Made by a program: the position numbers and the translations under genes. The notes under the pieces are model-generated. The model was not told the origin of the DNA. It was given only the letters and a program-made list of their open reading frames with translations, and did no database searches. A stretch of 64,000 bases of DNA, taken from Tateyamaria sp. ANG-S1 (GTDB taxonomy: Bacteria; Pseudomonadota; Alphaproteobacteria; Rhodobacterales; Rhodobacteraceae). Shown here piece by piece: positions 52,315 to 61,275 of this stretch. How positions within the stretch are numbered: position 1 is the first letter of the stretch; every line of letters begins with the position of its first letter. The DNA lies in contig NZ_JWLL01000001.1 of NCBI RefSeq assembly GCF_000814025.1, positions 186,001 to 250,000 of the forward strand, read 5' to 3'.

Positions 52315-52500
52315 TTGAAACCTGTATTTTTCGTTTTGACTATCACTGCCTTGTCTGTGCCTGCCGCCCTGTCGGCGCAAACCCAATCCACTCTGTCCGT
52401 ATCTGATACGTCTGTCGTGTTTCATGGCGGCGGGTGCCGCAAGTCCTCGCCCCCCGGCCAATGCTGCCATGCCGGGTCGCAACCCTATCATTGTCATTGA
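52315..52500 (+). CDS. Small secreted Cys/His-rich peptide
   Basis: 61 residues from a TTG start behind AAGGA. Signal peptide VFFVLTITALSVPAALSAQ, then a mature part of about 39 residues ending GGGCRKSSPPGQCCHAGSQP and YHCH, with four cysteines and three histidines. Own CtrA-type box upstream and own terminator directly after. Family not recognised; the Cys/His tail suggests metal binding or disulfides. The start is the only in-frame one giving a clean signal peptide. Confidence 0.65.
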   Translation: MKPVFFVLTITALSVPAALSAQTQSTLSVSDTSVVFHGGGCRKSSPPGQCCHAGSQPYHCH

Positions 52501-52504
52501 TCGC

Positions 52505-52537
52505 AAAAGCCTCCGCCAACACGACGGGGGCTTTTTA
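52505..52537 (+). terminator. Terminator of the small peptide gene
   Basis: AAAAGCCTCCG ... CGGGGGCTTTT, an 11-bp stem with one G-U pair, then TTTTATTTT. 5 bp after the stop. It may also act for azoR from the other side. Confidence 0.85.
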
Positions 52538-52557
52538 TTTTCAAAGCAGCTGGCTGA

Positions 52558-53130
52558 TCAGGCCGCCAGTTTCTCAATCTCCGCCTTGGCCTCGGCGATG
52601 GCCTCTTCGCCCTGAGCCATGACGCGGTCGGCTGCGATGACTTCGACCTCGTGAATGCCGATGAAGCCCATCACGTGCTTCAAGTAGTCGGTGGCAAAGT
52701 CGATGTCACTGCCCACGGGGGTGCCGCCGGTGGCAACCGCGATGATCGCACGCTTGCCGTTGAGCAGGCCGACGGGGCCGGTTTCGGTGTATTTGAAGGT
52801 CAGACCGGCACGCGCGACCAGATCAATCCACGCCTTCAAGGCGGCGGGGATGCCGAAATTGTAGACCGGTGCGCCGATGACGATGGTGTCTGCGGCCTTG
52901 AGCTCCTCGACCAGTGTATCGGACAGGGCAAGGGTGTCGCGCTGGGCCGGGTCGCGGTCGTCGGCGGGGGTGAAGTTGGCGTTGACCCAGGCCTCGTTGA
53001 TCTGGGGCAGCGCCTCGCTCAGGTCACGGCGGATGACATCGCTGCCAAGCTTGGCAACGATCTGGGCGCTCAGGTCGCGGGTCACGGAACCTTGGGTGCG
53101 GGCGGAGCTGTCGATGTGCAGGATGGTCAT
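52558..53130 (-). CDS. azoR: FMN-dependent NADH-azoreductase
   Basis: 190 residues, flavodoxin-like quinone reductase. ILHIDSSARTQGSVTRDLSA, VIGAPVYNFGIPAALKAWID and VAVATGGTPVGSDIDFATDYLK are typical AzoR motifs. It reduces quinones and azo bonds with NADH to limit oxidative stress. Divergent from a LysR gene, which probably controls it. Confidence 0.92.
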   Translation of the reverse strand: MTILHIDSSARTQGSVTRDLSAQIVAKLGSDVIRRDLSEALPQINEAWVNANFTPADDRDPAQRDTLALSDTLVEELKAADTIVIGAPVYNFGIPAALKAWIDLVARAGLTFKYTETGPVGLLNGKRAIIAVATGGTPVGSDIDFATDYLKHVMGFIGIHEVEVIAADRVMAQGEEAIAEAKAEIEKLAA

Positions 53131-53180
53131 GGTCGGGTCCTCTCTGGGATGGATGTGTCGTCTGCCCTCAGAATTGGACC

Positions 53181-53198
53181 TTGCAAATTTGAACGCAA
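53181..53198. promoter_or_regulatory. Possible LysR-type site in the azoR-LysR gap
   Basis: TTGC-AAATTTGAAC-GCAA inverted repeat in the divergent region. LysR sites often have this T-N11-A-like dyad. Weak evidence. Confidence 0.3.
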
Positions 53199-53250
53199 TT
53201 CCTGAAACTCAACAGCATCTGTTAGCATTTGCACAAAGAGCTTTGGACCG

Positions 53251-54132
53251 ATGGACAATTGGGACGAGATCAAGACCGCCTATCAGGTGGCGCGTATGGG
53301 CACTGTCAGTGGCGCGGCAGACGTGCTGGGTGTTCACCACGCGACGGTCATCCGCCATATCGACGCGCTTGAGGGGCGATTGGGCGTGAAACTGTTCCAG
53401 CGGCATGCCCGCGGCTACACCCCGACCGAGGCGGGCGATGATCTGTTTCGCGTTGCCCAAGCCACCGATGACCAGTTCAGCCAGCTTGTTGGTCGTATCA
53501 AGGGGCGCGGTACGGAAGTGTCGGGCGAATTGGTCGTAACCTCACTGGTGAACATGGCGCCGCGCATGGCCCCGGTGCTGACGGAGTTTCAGCAACAGCA
53601 TCCCGATGTGGTGGTCCGCTATCTGACGGGCGAGCGCCTGTTTCGCCTGGAATATGGCGAGGCGCATGTGGCGATCCGCGCGGGCAACGCGCCGGATCAG
53701 CCCGACAACGTGGTGCAGCCTTTTGTTCGCCAGTCCATGGGGCTGTACGCGACCAAGCAATATGTCGAGGCGTATGGGCACCCGGAGGATCTGAAAACAG
53801 CCACGGGCCACCGTTTTGTCAGCCACGATTCCGCGGATAACCGCGCACCGTTTCATCAGTGGCTTCGTAGCCAGGTGGCTGAGGATGACATCACATTCCG
53901 CTCGACGGATGTGCGCGCGCTGGAACAGGCTGTGCTGGCGGGTGCTGGTATCGGCTTCCTGTCTGTGCTTGAGGCGCGGGCCAATCCAAACCTGGTGGAG
54001 GTCATGACCCCGCGCGAGGACTGGTCCTCGCCCCTGTGGCTGGTGACCCATGTGGACCTGCATCGCACCAACAAAGTGCAGGCATTTCTGAGCTTTCTGA
54101 AAGAAAAATCCAAGAGCTGGCACGTTCTGTGA
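53251..54132 (+). CDS. LysR-family regulator divergent from azoR
   Basis: 293 residues. N-terminal HTH (KTAYQVARMGTVSGAADVLG, HHATVIRHIDALEGRLGVKL) followed by a periplasmic-binding-like effector domain. It is coupled to the following EamA permease by a GTGA overlap and is divergent from azoR; it may control either. Effector unknown. Confidence 0.9.
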   Translation: MDNWDEIKTAYQVARMGTVSGAADVLGVHHATVIRHIDALEGRLGVKLFQRHARGYTPTEAGDDLFRVAQATDDQFSQLVGRIKGRGTEVSGELVVTSLVNMAPRMAPVLTEFQQQHPDVVVRYLTGERLFRLEYGEAHVAIRAGNAPDQPDNVVQPFVRQSMGLYATKQYVEAYGHPEDLKTATGHRFVSHDSADNRAPFHQWLRSQVAEDDITFRSTDVRALEQAVLAGAGIGFLSVLEARANPNLVEVMTPREDWSSPLWLVTHVDLHRTNKVQAFLSFLKEKSKSWHVL

Positions 54133-55019
54133 CGCCAGCCCTGCGCGGACATGCGGCGATGCTGTTGTTCTCTGCCCTTGTGGCGGGGTCGTTTTCGCTT
54201 GGGGCGATGGCGGCGAACGAGATTGCGCCTGCGGCCCTGAATGCTGCCCGCTTCTGGATCGCGGCGCTGGTCATTGGGGTTGCCGTCGTGGCGCGGGGCG
54301 GTGTGCCAGGCCAAGCGCTGCGGGCACCGTGGCGCTACGCGGTGCTGGGCGGGCTGTTTGCCATCTATTTCGTGCTGATGTTCGAGGGGTTGAAGACCGC
54401 GGCACCTGTAAGTGCGGCGGCGGTCTTTACCCTCACCCCCGTGATGTCGGGGGTGTTTGGCTACATTCTCTTGCGTCAGATCACGACCCCGCGCATGGCA
54501 TTCGCTCTGTCCGTCGGTGCCGCAGGTGCCTTGTGGGTGATCTTTCGTGCTGATCTGTCCGCTTTTCTTGCGTTCGAGGTGGGGCGCGGTGAAGTCATCT
54601 ATTTCTTCGGATGCGTGAGCCATGCGATCTACACGCCGATGGTGCGCAAGCTGAACCGGGGTGAACCGGCGGTCGTCTTTACCTTCGGCATGCTGGTTGC
54701 GGGGGCGTTGTTGCTGACCCTGTGGGGCTGGCGGGATCTGGTCGCGACGCCCTGGGCAGCGTTGCCTGGCATCGTGTGGGTCACGCTGATCTACGTGGCC
54801 CTTTTCGCCTCTGCCGCCACATTCGTGCTGTTGCAGTTTGCGACGCTGCGCCTGCCGTCGGCCAAGGTGATGGCCTACACCTACCTGACCCCAAGCTGGG
54901 TAATCCTGTGGGAAGTGGCGCTGGGCAATGGTGTACCGTCTGGCATCGTCTGGGTTGGCGTTGGTCTGACGGTGATCGCCCTGTCGCTGCTGTTGCGGGA
55001 CGAAGAGCGGCTGGCCTAG
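54129..55019 (+). CDS. EamA-family (DMT) permease
   Basis: 296 residues with about ten helices in two EamA repeats (VAGSFSLGAMAANEIAPAAL..., and the second with LLTLWGWRDLVATPWAALPG). GTG start overlaps the LysR stop, so they are one unit. Such proteins export amino acids or other metabolites. Substrate unknown. Confidence 0.88.
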   Translation: MTPALRGHAAMLLFSALVAGSFSLGAMAANEIAPAALNAARFWIAALVIGVAVVARGGVPGQALRAPWRYAVLGGLFAIYFVLMFEGLKTAAPVSAAAVFTLTPVMSGVFGYILLRQITTPRMAFALSVGAAGALWVIFRADLSAFLAFEVGRGEVIYFFGCVSHAIYTPMVRKLNRGEPAVVFTFGMLVAGALLLTLWGWRDLVATPWAALPGIVWVTLIYVALFASAATFVLLQFATLRLPSAKVMAYTYLTPSWVILWEVALGNGVPSGIVWVGVGLTVIALSLLLRDEERLA

Positions 55020-55342
55020 CTGCCAGGCAGCTCATTTTCGAGAAACCTTTCGAATGCATCGAGGTTCACTGGCTCGAACTGCCCAAACCCCTGCATCCAG
55101 ACAGAGGCCCCGCGCATCGCGTCCGGGTCAAGCTTGCACCATTTCACGCGACCGCGCTTTTCCTGCTGGATCAATCCTGCGCGGGTCAGGATCGTCAGGT
55201 GTTTGGAGATCGCGGCCAGCGACATCTCGAACGGTTCGGCCACGTCGGTGACGGCCATGTCATCCTCAAGCAGCATCGTCAGGATCGCCCGCCGGGTCGG
55301 GTCGGCGAGGGCGGAAAAGACGGTGTCGAGCGGATCGGCCAT
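55016..55342 (-). CDS. ArsR-family regulator
   Basis: 108 residues. Winged helix with TVFSALADPTRRAILTMLLE, EMSLAAISKHLTILTRAGLI and EKRGRVKWCKLDP. No metal-binding cysteine pair in helix 3 is seen, so it is not a classical arsenic sensor; it resembles SdpR/YgaV-like repressors. Convergent with the EamA gene in a 4-bp overlap. Target unknown. Confidence 0.88.
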   Translation of the reverse strand: MADPLDTVFSALADPTRRAILTMLLEDDMAVTDVAEPFEMSLAAISKHLTILTRAGLIQQEKRGRVKWCKLDPDAMRGASVWMQGFGQFEPVNLDAFERFLENELPGS

Positions 55343-55380
55343 GGCCTGTCATACCGGGGCTGCGGGCCAAGGGGAAGCGA

Positions 55381-55590
55381 TCAGAGATAGGGGTGCCTGT
55401 TCTCTTCCGATGGCCAGCGGTGTTTCATTTGTGCGCGTTGCGACGGGGTGAGACCGATGTCTTGCGCAATGTGGTCTGTCATTGGGGGTAGGGCGGTGCC
55501 CTCCGTTTGTTGCGCTTTGCGGTGAAAGCGCAGGAATTTTGCACAGGTCGAGAGGGCGCGCAAAAGCGCGTTCTTGTGGGTGATCTGCAT
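55381..55590 (-). CDS. Uncharacterised small protein
   Basis: 69 residues, basic (ITHKNALLRALSTCAKFLRF) with an end DHIAQDIGLTPSQRAQMKHR that loosely recalls the short DUF1127-type tail. Family not confirmed. Divergent from the GcvA-type regulator, which may control it. Ribosome site unclear. Confidence 0.45.
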   Translation of the reverse strand: MQITHKNALLRALSTCAKFLRFHRKAQQTEGTALPPMTDHIAQDIGLTPSQRAQMKHRWPSEENRHPYL

Positions 55591-55697
55591 GAGAAGCCCC
55601 GTTTTCAGGAGGTGTAGGCTGAATATGACCCGCAGTCCGTCGTGGGGCAAACAGAGTTCCTTGACATGACTTGTGCGTTTTTTGCACGCTTGTGCTT

Positions 55698-56600
55698 ATG
55701 TCGCGTACCCTGCCACCCCTTAACGCCCTGCGCGCATTCGAGGCTGCGGCCCGGCACGAGAGCTTTACGCGCGCCGCGGAAGAGTTGGGCGTCAGCCACT
55801 CTGCCATCAGTCGCCATGTGCGTGGGTTGGAGGCGCGGCTGGGTGTGCATCTGTTCCGCGACGCATCGCGCGGTGTGGCGCTGACGGCGGAGGGCGGGCA
55901 CTACCTGCAGCGGATTACGCCCGCCTTTGATGTTATCAGTGACGCGACCGAAGGGCTTTCGGATACACCGGCAGGTCGCGTGGTGGTGAATAGTGAATCG
56001 CTCTTTGCCAACAAGGTGATCGCGCCGTTGCTGCGCAAATTCCAGCAGGACCTGCCCGACATCGAGTTGCGTCTGATCGCGTCTGATCAACTTGCTGATC
56101 TGGACCGGTTCGAGGCCGATATGGCGATCCGTTTTGCCCATAAGGGTGCGCTTGATGTCCCGTCCGATCTGGTGAGTGACGCCAAGCTTTATCCTTTTGC
56201 CGCGCCTGACCTTGTACCCGGCAACCGCATCCGGGCCGAGCATCTGAGCCAATACCATCTGTATCGGGATCGGCACGAACTGGTTTGGACGAAGTGGTGT
56301 GCGCTTGCGGGGCATGATCCGGCGCTGGTGAATGAAGGAGAGTGGCGGGCGCGTGTGCCACTGGCTTTTGAGGCGGCTGTACATGGTGCTGGTCTGTACC
56401 TCGGCTCAGCCGATTGCGTCGCCGTTGAAGTGGGGGGCGGGCGGCTGGTTCAATTGTCGGATGTTGGCTTTCGCATGGGATCCTTTCATCTGCTGACGAG
56501 CGGGCAGGCGGCACGCCGCAAGGCGGTTCGGAGGGTGCGGACCTGGCTGCTGGATCATACCCGGAACTTTCGTAGTGGCGAAAATCAACCAAGTGGTTGA
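55698..56600 (+). CDS. LysR-family regulator, GcvA-like
   Basis: 300 residues. LPPLNALRAFEAAARHESFT, ELGVSHSAISRHVRGLEARL and FRDASRGVALTAEG are typical of the GcvA subgroup. The effector domain follows. ATG 55698 fits the family N-terminus. No glycine-cleavage genes are near; target unknown, the divergent small gene being the closest candidate. Confidence 0.9.
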   Translation: MSRTLPPLNALRAFEAAARHESFTRAAEELGVSHSAISRHVRGLEARLGVHLFRDASRGVALTAEGGHYLQRITPAFDVISDATEGLSDTPAGRVVVNSESLFANKVIAPLLRKFQQDLPDIELRLIASDQLADLDRFEADMAIRFAHKGALDVPSDLVSDAKLYPFAAPDLVPGNRIRAEHLSQYHLYRDRHELVWTKWCALAGHDPALVNEGEWRARVPLAFEAAVHGAGLYLGSADCVAVEVGGGRLVQLSDVGFRMGSFHLLTSGQAARRKAVRRVRTWLLDHTRNFRSGENQPSG

Positions 56601-56725
56601 ACATGCAGATCGGTCTGAAAGTGGCGTTCGGGGCGGGTGCGGCGCATTGGCGCCTGTCTCCGTTGTTTCAAAAATATACTATAAAACAGTTGGTTAGCTG
56701 CCCGTTCAGCAAGCGCTTGAGCGCG

Positions 56726-56754
56726 TTGACTCACACCGCACCCCGACATATCCA
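56726..56754 (+). promoter_or_regulatory. Possible promoter of the ATP synthase F0 operon
   Basis: TTGACT, 17 bp, TATCCA, with the atpI GTG 32 bp downstream of the -10. Reasonable sigma-70 geometry. Confidence 0.4.
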
Positions 56755-56786
56755 ACCCTCAATCCAAATGACGGGATGAAAGGCGC

Positions 56787-57122
56787 GTGACTGACCCCGA
56801 AGACGCAGATCGACTAAAGGCCCTGAGTGCCCGCATCGAAGCCGTCAAGGAAGAGCACGCCCCGAAACCCCGCACGCCGGATCCTCACTCTCAGGCACAG
56901 CTGGCCTGGCGCATGGTGATCGAACTGGTGGCCGGTCTTGGGATCGGGTTTGGCATGGGATACGGACTGGACGCGCTGTTCGGTACTTCACCGTTTCTCA
57001 TGATCATTTTTATCTTCCTGGGCCTCGCGGCCGGCATCCAGACGATGATGCGCAGCGCGAAAGAGGTCCAGAGACAGCGAGACGCGGCAGATGCCGCAGA
57101 TGACGACGCCCGGCAGGGCTAG
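56787..57122 (+). CDS. atpI: ATP synthase subunit I (AtpI/AtpZ-like)
   Basis: 111 residues. Two helices (MVIELVAGLGIGFGMGYGLD and FLMIIFIFLGLAAGIQTMM) flanked by charged termini, typical of AtpI. It helps assemble the c-ring. GTG start. First gene of the F0 operon; 15 bp before atpB. Confidence 0.88.
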   Translation: MTDPEDADRLKALSARIEAVKEEHAPKPRTPDPHSQAQLAWRMVIELVAGLGIGFGMGYGLDALFGTSPFLMIIFIFLGLAAGIQTMMRSAKEVQRQRDAADAADDDARQG

Positions 57123-57137
57123 GACGGAGAGAGCCGG

Positions 57138-57887
57138 ATGGCAGACGAAGCAAAGAGTGGCGGTGGGCTGTCCTTCAAGCCCATGGATCAGTTCGAAGTC
57201 AAATCGCTGTTCGGTGGCGAAGTTGGCATGTTCACGATCACCAACGTGACGCTTTGGCTGGCGCTGGCCGTTCTTGCCGTCATCGGCCTGTTGGTCCTGA
57301 CCACATCCAAGCGTGAGACCGTGCCGGGTCGCGGCCAGTCCATCGCCGAGCTGATGTACGGCTTTGTCTACAAGATGGTCGAGGATGTCACCGGCAAGGA
57401 CGGGATCAAGTACTTCCCGTACATCATGACGCTATTTATGTTTATTCTCTGCGCCAATTTCCTGGGTCTGATCCCGATGTCGTTTACCACGACGTCGCAC
57501 ATCGCAGTCACCGCCGTGCTTGGCTTCGGCGTGTTCATTGCTGTGACTGTGCTGGGCTTTGCGTTGAACGGCGCAGCCTTTCTCGGCCTGTTCTGGCCGA
57601 CGAGCGCGCCGCTGCCCCTGCGCCCGGTGCTCGCTGTCATCGAACTGATTTCCTACTTCGTGCGTCCGGTCAGCCACTCCATTCGTCTGGCAGGCAACAT
57701 GATGGCCGGTCACGCGGTCCTGAAAGTGTTCGCTGGCTTTGCCCAGGTGGCAGCCATCGCACCGGTCGCTATCGTTGGCGTTATGGCGATCTACGGGCTT
57801 GAAGTGCTGGTGTCGGCCATCCAGGCCTACGTCTTCACGATCCTCACATGCGTGTACCTCAAGGACGCGCTGCACCCGCATCACTAA
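57138..57887 (+). CDS. atpB: ATP synthase F0 subunit a
   Basis: 249 residues, five or six helices. Diagnostic [20 protein letters not shown] contains the essential arginine of the proton path; [19 protein letters not shown] is also typical. Forms the stator half-channels next to the c-ring. Same direction as atpE, 58 bp apart. Confidence 0.97.
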   Translation: MADEAKSGGGLSFKPMDQFEVKSLFGGEVGMFTITNVTLWLALAVLAVIGLLVLTTSKRETVPGRGQSIAELMYGFVYKMVEDVTGKDGIKYFPYIMTLFMFILCANFLGLIPMSFTTTSHIAVTAVLGFGVFIAVTVLGFALNGAAFLGLFWPTSAPLPLRPVLAVIELISYFVRPVSHSIRLAGNMMAGHAVLKVFAGFAQVAAIAPVAIVGVMAIYGLEVLVSAIQAYVFTILTCVYLKDALHPHH

Positions 57888-57945
57888 TGCACCGCGAGGG
57901 CGGACCCCTCGCAGCATCCAACTTCCAATCGTAAGGAGAATTAAA

Positions 57946-58170
57946 ATGGAAGGTGAACTCGCACACATCGGCGCTGGTCTCGCAGGTCTTGGCACGGGCC
58001 TCGCGGCTCTGGGCGTGGGCAACGTGGCTGGCAACTTCCTTGCCGGCGCTCTGCGCAACCCTTCGGCCGCTGCTGGCCAAACAGCTACTCTGTTCATCGG
58101 CATCGCCTTTGCAGAAGCCCTGGGGATCTTCTCGTTCCTCGTCGCTCTGCTGCTGATGTTCGCCGTCTAA
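57946..58170 (+). CDS. atpE: ATP synthase F0 subunit c
   Basis: 74 residues, hairpin of two helices: the glycine-rich [18 protein letters not shown] and the acidic-site helix [20 protein letters not shown] with the proton-binding glutamate; loop [15 protein letters not shown] precedes the ATG. Forms the rotor ring. Confidence 0.97.
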   Translation: MEGELAHIGAGLAGLGTGLAALGVGNVAGNFLAGALRNPSAAAGQTATLFIGIAFAEALGIFSFLVALLLMFAV

Positions 58171-58282
58171 GCTTCTCTGGCGACATTCCTTACGGTCGGG
58201 CGGCGTGATACAGTCGCGCTGCCCGATGTAACGGCTCGCAATTCGGCCCTGCATGCAGGGTCCACTCAGGGGAACGACCGAT

Positions 58283-58819
58283 ATGGCGGAAAACACAAAC
58301 GCTGCAGGTGAAGTCGCAGCTGGCGCGCCTCCGGGCATGCCGCAGCTGAACACGGACTACTTTGCCAACCAGATTTTCTGGCTGATCATTACGCTTGTGG
58401 TGATCTATTTTGTGCTGTCGCGCGTGGCCCTGCCGCGGATCGCAGCCATCCTTGCCGAACGGCAGGGGACCATCACGAATGACATCGCCGCGGCCGAGGA
58501 TCTGAAGGCCAAGGCGGAGGCGGCCGAGGCTGCCTATGAAAAGGCACTGGCGGACGCCCGCGCCGAAGCACAGCGCATCGCGGGTGAGACCAAGGCGGCT
58601 ATTCAGGCTGACCTCGACGTCGCCATCGAAAAGGCGGATGCCGAGATTGCGGCCAAGGCCGCCGAGAGCGAAAAGGCCATCGCCGAAATCCGCGCCGGTG
58701 CTCAGGACGCCGTCAAAGAGGTGGCCAAGGACGCCGCGCAGGACATCGTTGCGCTGATGGGTGGCAAGGCTGACGCAAAGGCGATCACCGCTGCCGTCAA
58801 CGACCGGATGAAAGGATAA
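58283..58819 (+). CDS. atpG: ATP synthase F0 subunit b'
   Basis: 178 residues. One helix ([20 protein letters not shown]) then a long Ala/Glu/Lys coiled coil. Together with atpF it makes the heterodimeric b-b' peripheral stalk found in alphaproteobacteria, including phototrophs. An N-terminal 25-residue extension rich in Ala/Gly precedes the helix. GGGGAACG precedes the ATG. Confidence 0.9.
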   Translation: MAENTNAAGEVAAGAPPGMPQLNTDYFANQIFWLIITLVVIYFVLSRVALPRIAAILAERQGTITNDIAAAEDLKAKAEAAEAAYEKALADARAEAQRIAGETKAAIQADLDVAIEKADAEIAAKAAESEKAIAEIRAGAQDAVKEVAKDAAQDIVALMGGKADAKAITAAVNDRMKG

Positions 58820-58822
58820 GTC

Positions 58823-59398
58823 ATGCGTTTTCTGACCCTTACGTCCATGTCCGTTCTGGCAGCCGGTCCCGCGCTTGCGGCATCCAAGAACCCGTTTTCG
58901 GCGGAGTTCTGGAAGCTGAGCAACACGGACCTGATCGTTCTGATCGCGTTCATCCTGTTCATCGGGGTCCTGTTCTACTTCAAGGTTCCTGGCATGATCG
59001 GGAAGATGCTGGACGACCGCGCGAGCGGCATCCAGTCAGAGATCGACGAAGCCCGTGCTCTACGGGAGGAAGCCCAGACCTTGCTGGCCTCTTACGAGCG
59101 CAAGCAGAAGGAAGTTCAGGCGCAGGCGGACAAGATCGTCGAACAGGCCAAGAAGGACGCGGAAGCCGCTGCCGATCAGGCCCGTGCCGATCTGAAGACG
59201 TCGATCGAGCGTCGTATGGCCGCCGCCACAGACCAGATCGCGTCGGCTGAAGCGAGCGCTGTGAAAGAGGTGCGTGACACCGCCGCAGCGGTTGCTGTGC
59301 AAGCTGCACGCGACGTGATTGCCAAGCAGATGACGGCTACCGACGGCAACAAGCTGATCGATGACGCCATCGCCGAGGTGGACGCGCGACTGCACTAA
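58823..59398 (+). CDS. atpF: ATP synthase F0 subunit b
   Basis: 191 residues. A short N-terminal hydrophobic stretch (SVLAAGPALAASK) precedes the membrane helix LIVLIAFILFIGVLFYFKVP; the rest is coiled coil. Partner of b'. Last gene of the F0 operon, followed by a strong terminator. Confidence 0.93.
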   Translation: MRFLTLTSMSVLAAGPALAASKNPFSAEFWKLSNTDLIVLIAFILFIGVLFYFKVPGMIGKMLDDRASGIQSEIDEARALREEAQTLLASYERKQKEVQAQADKIVEQAKKDAEAAADQARADLKTSIERRMAAATDQIASAEASAVKEVRDTAAAVAVQAARDVIAKQMTATDGNKLIDDAIAEVDARLH

Positions 59399-59425
59399 GC
59401 CTTTGCTTCCTAGCGGAAATCATTG

Positions 59426-59452
59426 AACCCCGGCCGCTGCGCCGGGGTTTTT
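59426..59452 (+). terminator. Terminator of the F0 ATP synthase operon
   Basis: AACCCCGGC-CGCTGC-GCCGGGGTT plus TTT, a perfect 9-bp GC-rich stem, 28 bp after atpF. Confidence 0.92.
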
Positions 59453-59567
59453 CGTGTGTGAACCTTTTGTGAAGTTTTGCTTGGGCTTGGCATGGATCAA
59501 ATGAGGCGCGCACGGCCGTCGCTAGGCGTTGGGAAAGGCCCTGTTTCCCAGCCCAGCGAGGTTCTCA

Positions 59568-60383
59568 ATGTTCGACACCCAGACGACCAAAGACACGCCC
59601 ACCTTTGCACATCGCCGCAACAGCCCACCCATCATGACGGTGCGCAACCTGTCGCTGCACTACGGTGAAAAGCTGGCGTTGGACGACGTCAGTTTCGACC
59701 TTTATGCCAACGAAATCCTCGCCTTTATTGGTCCGTCCGGGTGCGGGAAATCCACGGCTCTGAAATGCCTGAATCGCATGCATGACGGGGCCCGTGATGT
59801 GCGGATCGAGGGCGAGATCCTGATGCATGGAGAGGACATTCACGGCCCGGATATCGACCCGCCGTTGCACCGGCGGCGCTTTGGTTGGGTGGCACAAAAG
59901 CCGAACCCGTTTCCGACGACGATCTTTGACAATGTCGCCTATCCTGCGCGGCTGCATGGGCTGACCCGAAACCGGAAGGCGTTGAAAGCGCATGTAGAAC
60001 AATGCCTTAGGCGGGCGTGGCTGTGGGATGAGGTGGCGGGCCACCTGATGGTCAAAATCGGGACAGACCTGTCCGGGGGGCAGCAGCAACGGCTTTGCAT
60101 TGCGAGGGCGCTGTCGACAAAGCCGGAGGTGTTGTTGATGGACGAACCCACCGGTTCCATCGACCCGATTGCGACGCAGCGGATCGAGGATTTGCTGGTG
60201 GAGTTGAAGGCAGAACAGGCGATCGTCATCATCACGCATTCTATGGCGCAGGCGCGGCGGATTGCGGACAGGGTCGCCTATTTCCACCTTGGCAAATTGC
60301 TGGAAGTGCAGCCGACCGAAGCGATGTTCGCAGCCCCCCAAACTGCGGAGGCGCGGGCCTTTATAGCGGGCAAGATGGGGTGA
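59568..60383 (+). CDS. PstB-like ABC transporter ATPase, orphan
   Basis: 271 residues. Walker A GPSGCGKST (near residue 60), signature LSGGQQQRLCIARAL, Walker B VLLMDEPTGSIDPIATQRIE and switch THSMAQARRIAD. The order and GWVAQKPNPFPTTIFDNVAY are PstB-like. But the PstB NCxxLDP region reads GSIDP, and no pstSCA or phoU lies nearby. Convergent with the GntR gene without a gap. It may serve another ABC importer or a regulatory role. Confidence 0.82.
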   Translation: MFDTQTTKDTPTFAHRRNSPPIMTVRNLSLHYGEKLALDDVSFDLYANEILAFIGPSGCGKSTALKCLNRMHDGARDVRIEGEILMHGEDIHGPDIDPPLHRRRFGWVAQKPNPFPTTIFDNVAYPARLHGLTRNRKALKAHVEQCLRRAWLWDEVAGHLMVKIGTDLSGGQQQRLCIARALSTKPEVLLMDEPTGSIDPIATQRIEDLLVELKAEQAIVIITHSMAQARRIADRVAYFHLGKLLEVQPTEAMFAAPQTAEARAFIAGKMG

Positions 60384-61151
60384 TCAGGTGGTGGTCTCGT
60401 GGTCGAGCCGCTGGCGCGCGATCTCTTCGTTGTGCTCGGCCTTTTGCTGGTCGCGCAGGGCGCGTTCGACATAGTCGAGATGGGCGTGGACGGCGGTGCG
60501 GGCGGTGTCGGGGTCGCGGGCTTGCAGGGCCTCGTTGATCTGGCGGTGTTGGTCCAGAAGCGCCTGCCGTGTGGTGCGTTGCTTGAACATGACCTGACGG
60601 TTGTAGAACACACCATCTCGTAACAGTTGGTACATCGACCGCATCATGTGGAGCATGATGACGTTGTGGCTGGCTTCGATGATCGCCATGTGGAATTGCG
60701 CGTCAAGCTGGGCTTCTTCCTCGCCATTGCGCTTGGGATGGGCGGCTTCCATCTTCTCAAACACCTTTTGCACGACCGCCAGATCAGTGTCCGACCCTAG
60801 CCGTGCGGCACGCTCGGCGGCCAGTCCCTCCATGTCGCGGCGAAAGCTGAGATAGTCGAAGACGGCCTCGTCATGGCGGGCGAAAAGTTCCGTTAAAGCA
60901 GGGGCGAAGGCAGAGCCAAGGACGTCGGCGACGTAGACACCCGCGCCGGGTTTGGCGACCAGCAGGCCCGTCTCTTGCAGGGTGCCGATGGCGTCGCGCA
61001 GGGAGGGGCGGGAGACGCCCATGCGTTCGGCGAGATCCCGTTCGGGGGGCAGCCGTTCACCCGGGCGCAGGATGCCGCGCAGGATCAATTGTTCGATCTG
61101 GCGGATCACGGCGGCGGATAGTTTGTCGGGCTGGACGGGGCGAAAGGGCAT
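60384..61151 (-). CDS. FadR-type GntR regulator (FCD domain)
   Basis: 255 residues. N-terminal winged helix (GILRPGERLPPERDLAERMG, RPSLRDAIGTLQETGLLV) and an all-helical FCD ligand domain with FRRDMEGLAAERAARLG and DAQFHMAIIEASHN, which carries the metal-binding histidine pattern. Similar to PdhR/LldR/GlcC types responding to 2-oxo or hydroxy acids. An inverted repeat upstream may be its autoregulatory operator. Confidence 0.9.
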   Translation of the reverse strand: MPFRPVQPDKLSAAVIRQIEQLILRGILRPGERLPPERDLAERMGVSRPSLRDAIGTLQETGLLVAKPGAGVYVADVLGSAFAPALTELFARHDEAVFDYLSFRRDMEGLAAERAARLGSDTDLAVVQKVFEKMEAAHPKRNGEEEAQLDAQFHMAIIEASHNVIMLHMMRSMYQLLRDGVFYNRQVMFKQRTTRQALLDQHRQINEALQARDPDTARTAVHAHLDYVERALRDQQKAEHNEEIARQRLDHETTT

Positions 61152-61166
61152 GGTCTCTCCTGTCGG

Positions 61167-61189
61167 ATTGGTAAAATCATATGACCAAT
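61167..61189. promoter_or_regulatory. GntR/PdhR-type dyad upstream of the GntR gene
   Basis: ATTGGT ... ACCAAT, the PdhR-family half-sites, but with 11 bp between them instead of 3. It lies 15 bp from the GntR start. Likely autoregulation. Confidence 0.5.
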
Positions 61190-61275
61190 GTTGCGGGGGT
61201 GCAATCGGAGAGCGGTCGGGGTGAGTCGCGGGCCGCGTTTACCTTGTTTTCATAGAGATTGACGCCGAAAACAGG

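Noticed and set aside
56660-56680. Fourth copy of the GAAACAGGGAAG repeat (inverse, TTGTTTCAAAAAT)
   Set aside because: Only the TTTCAAAAA part matches; the G-run and GGGAAG parts are missing.
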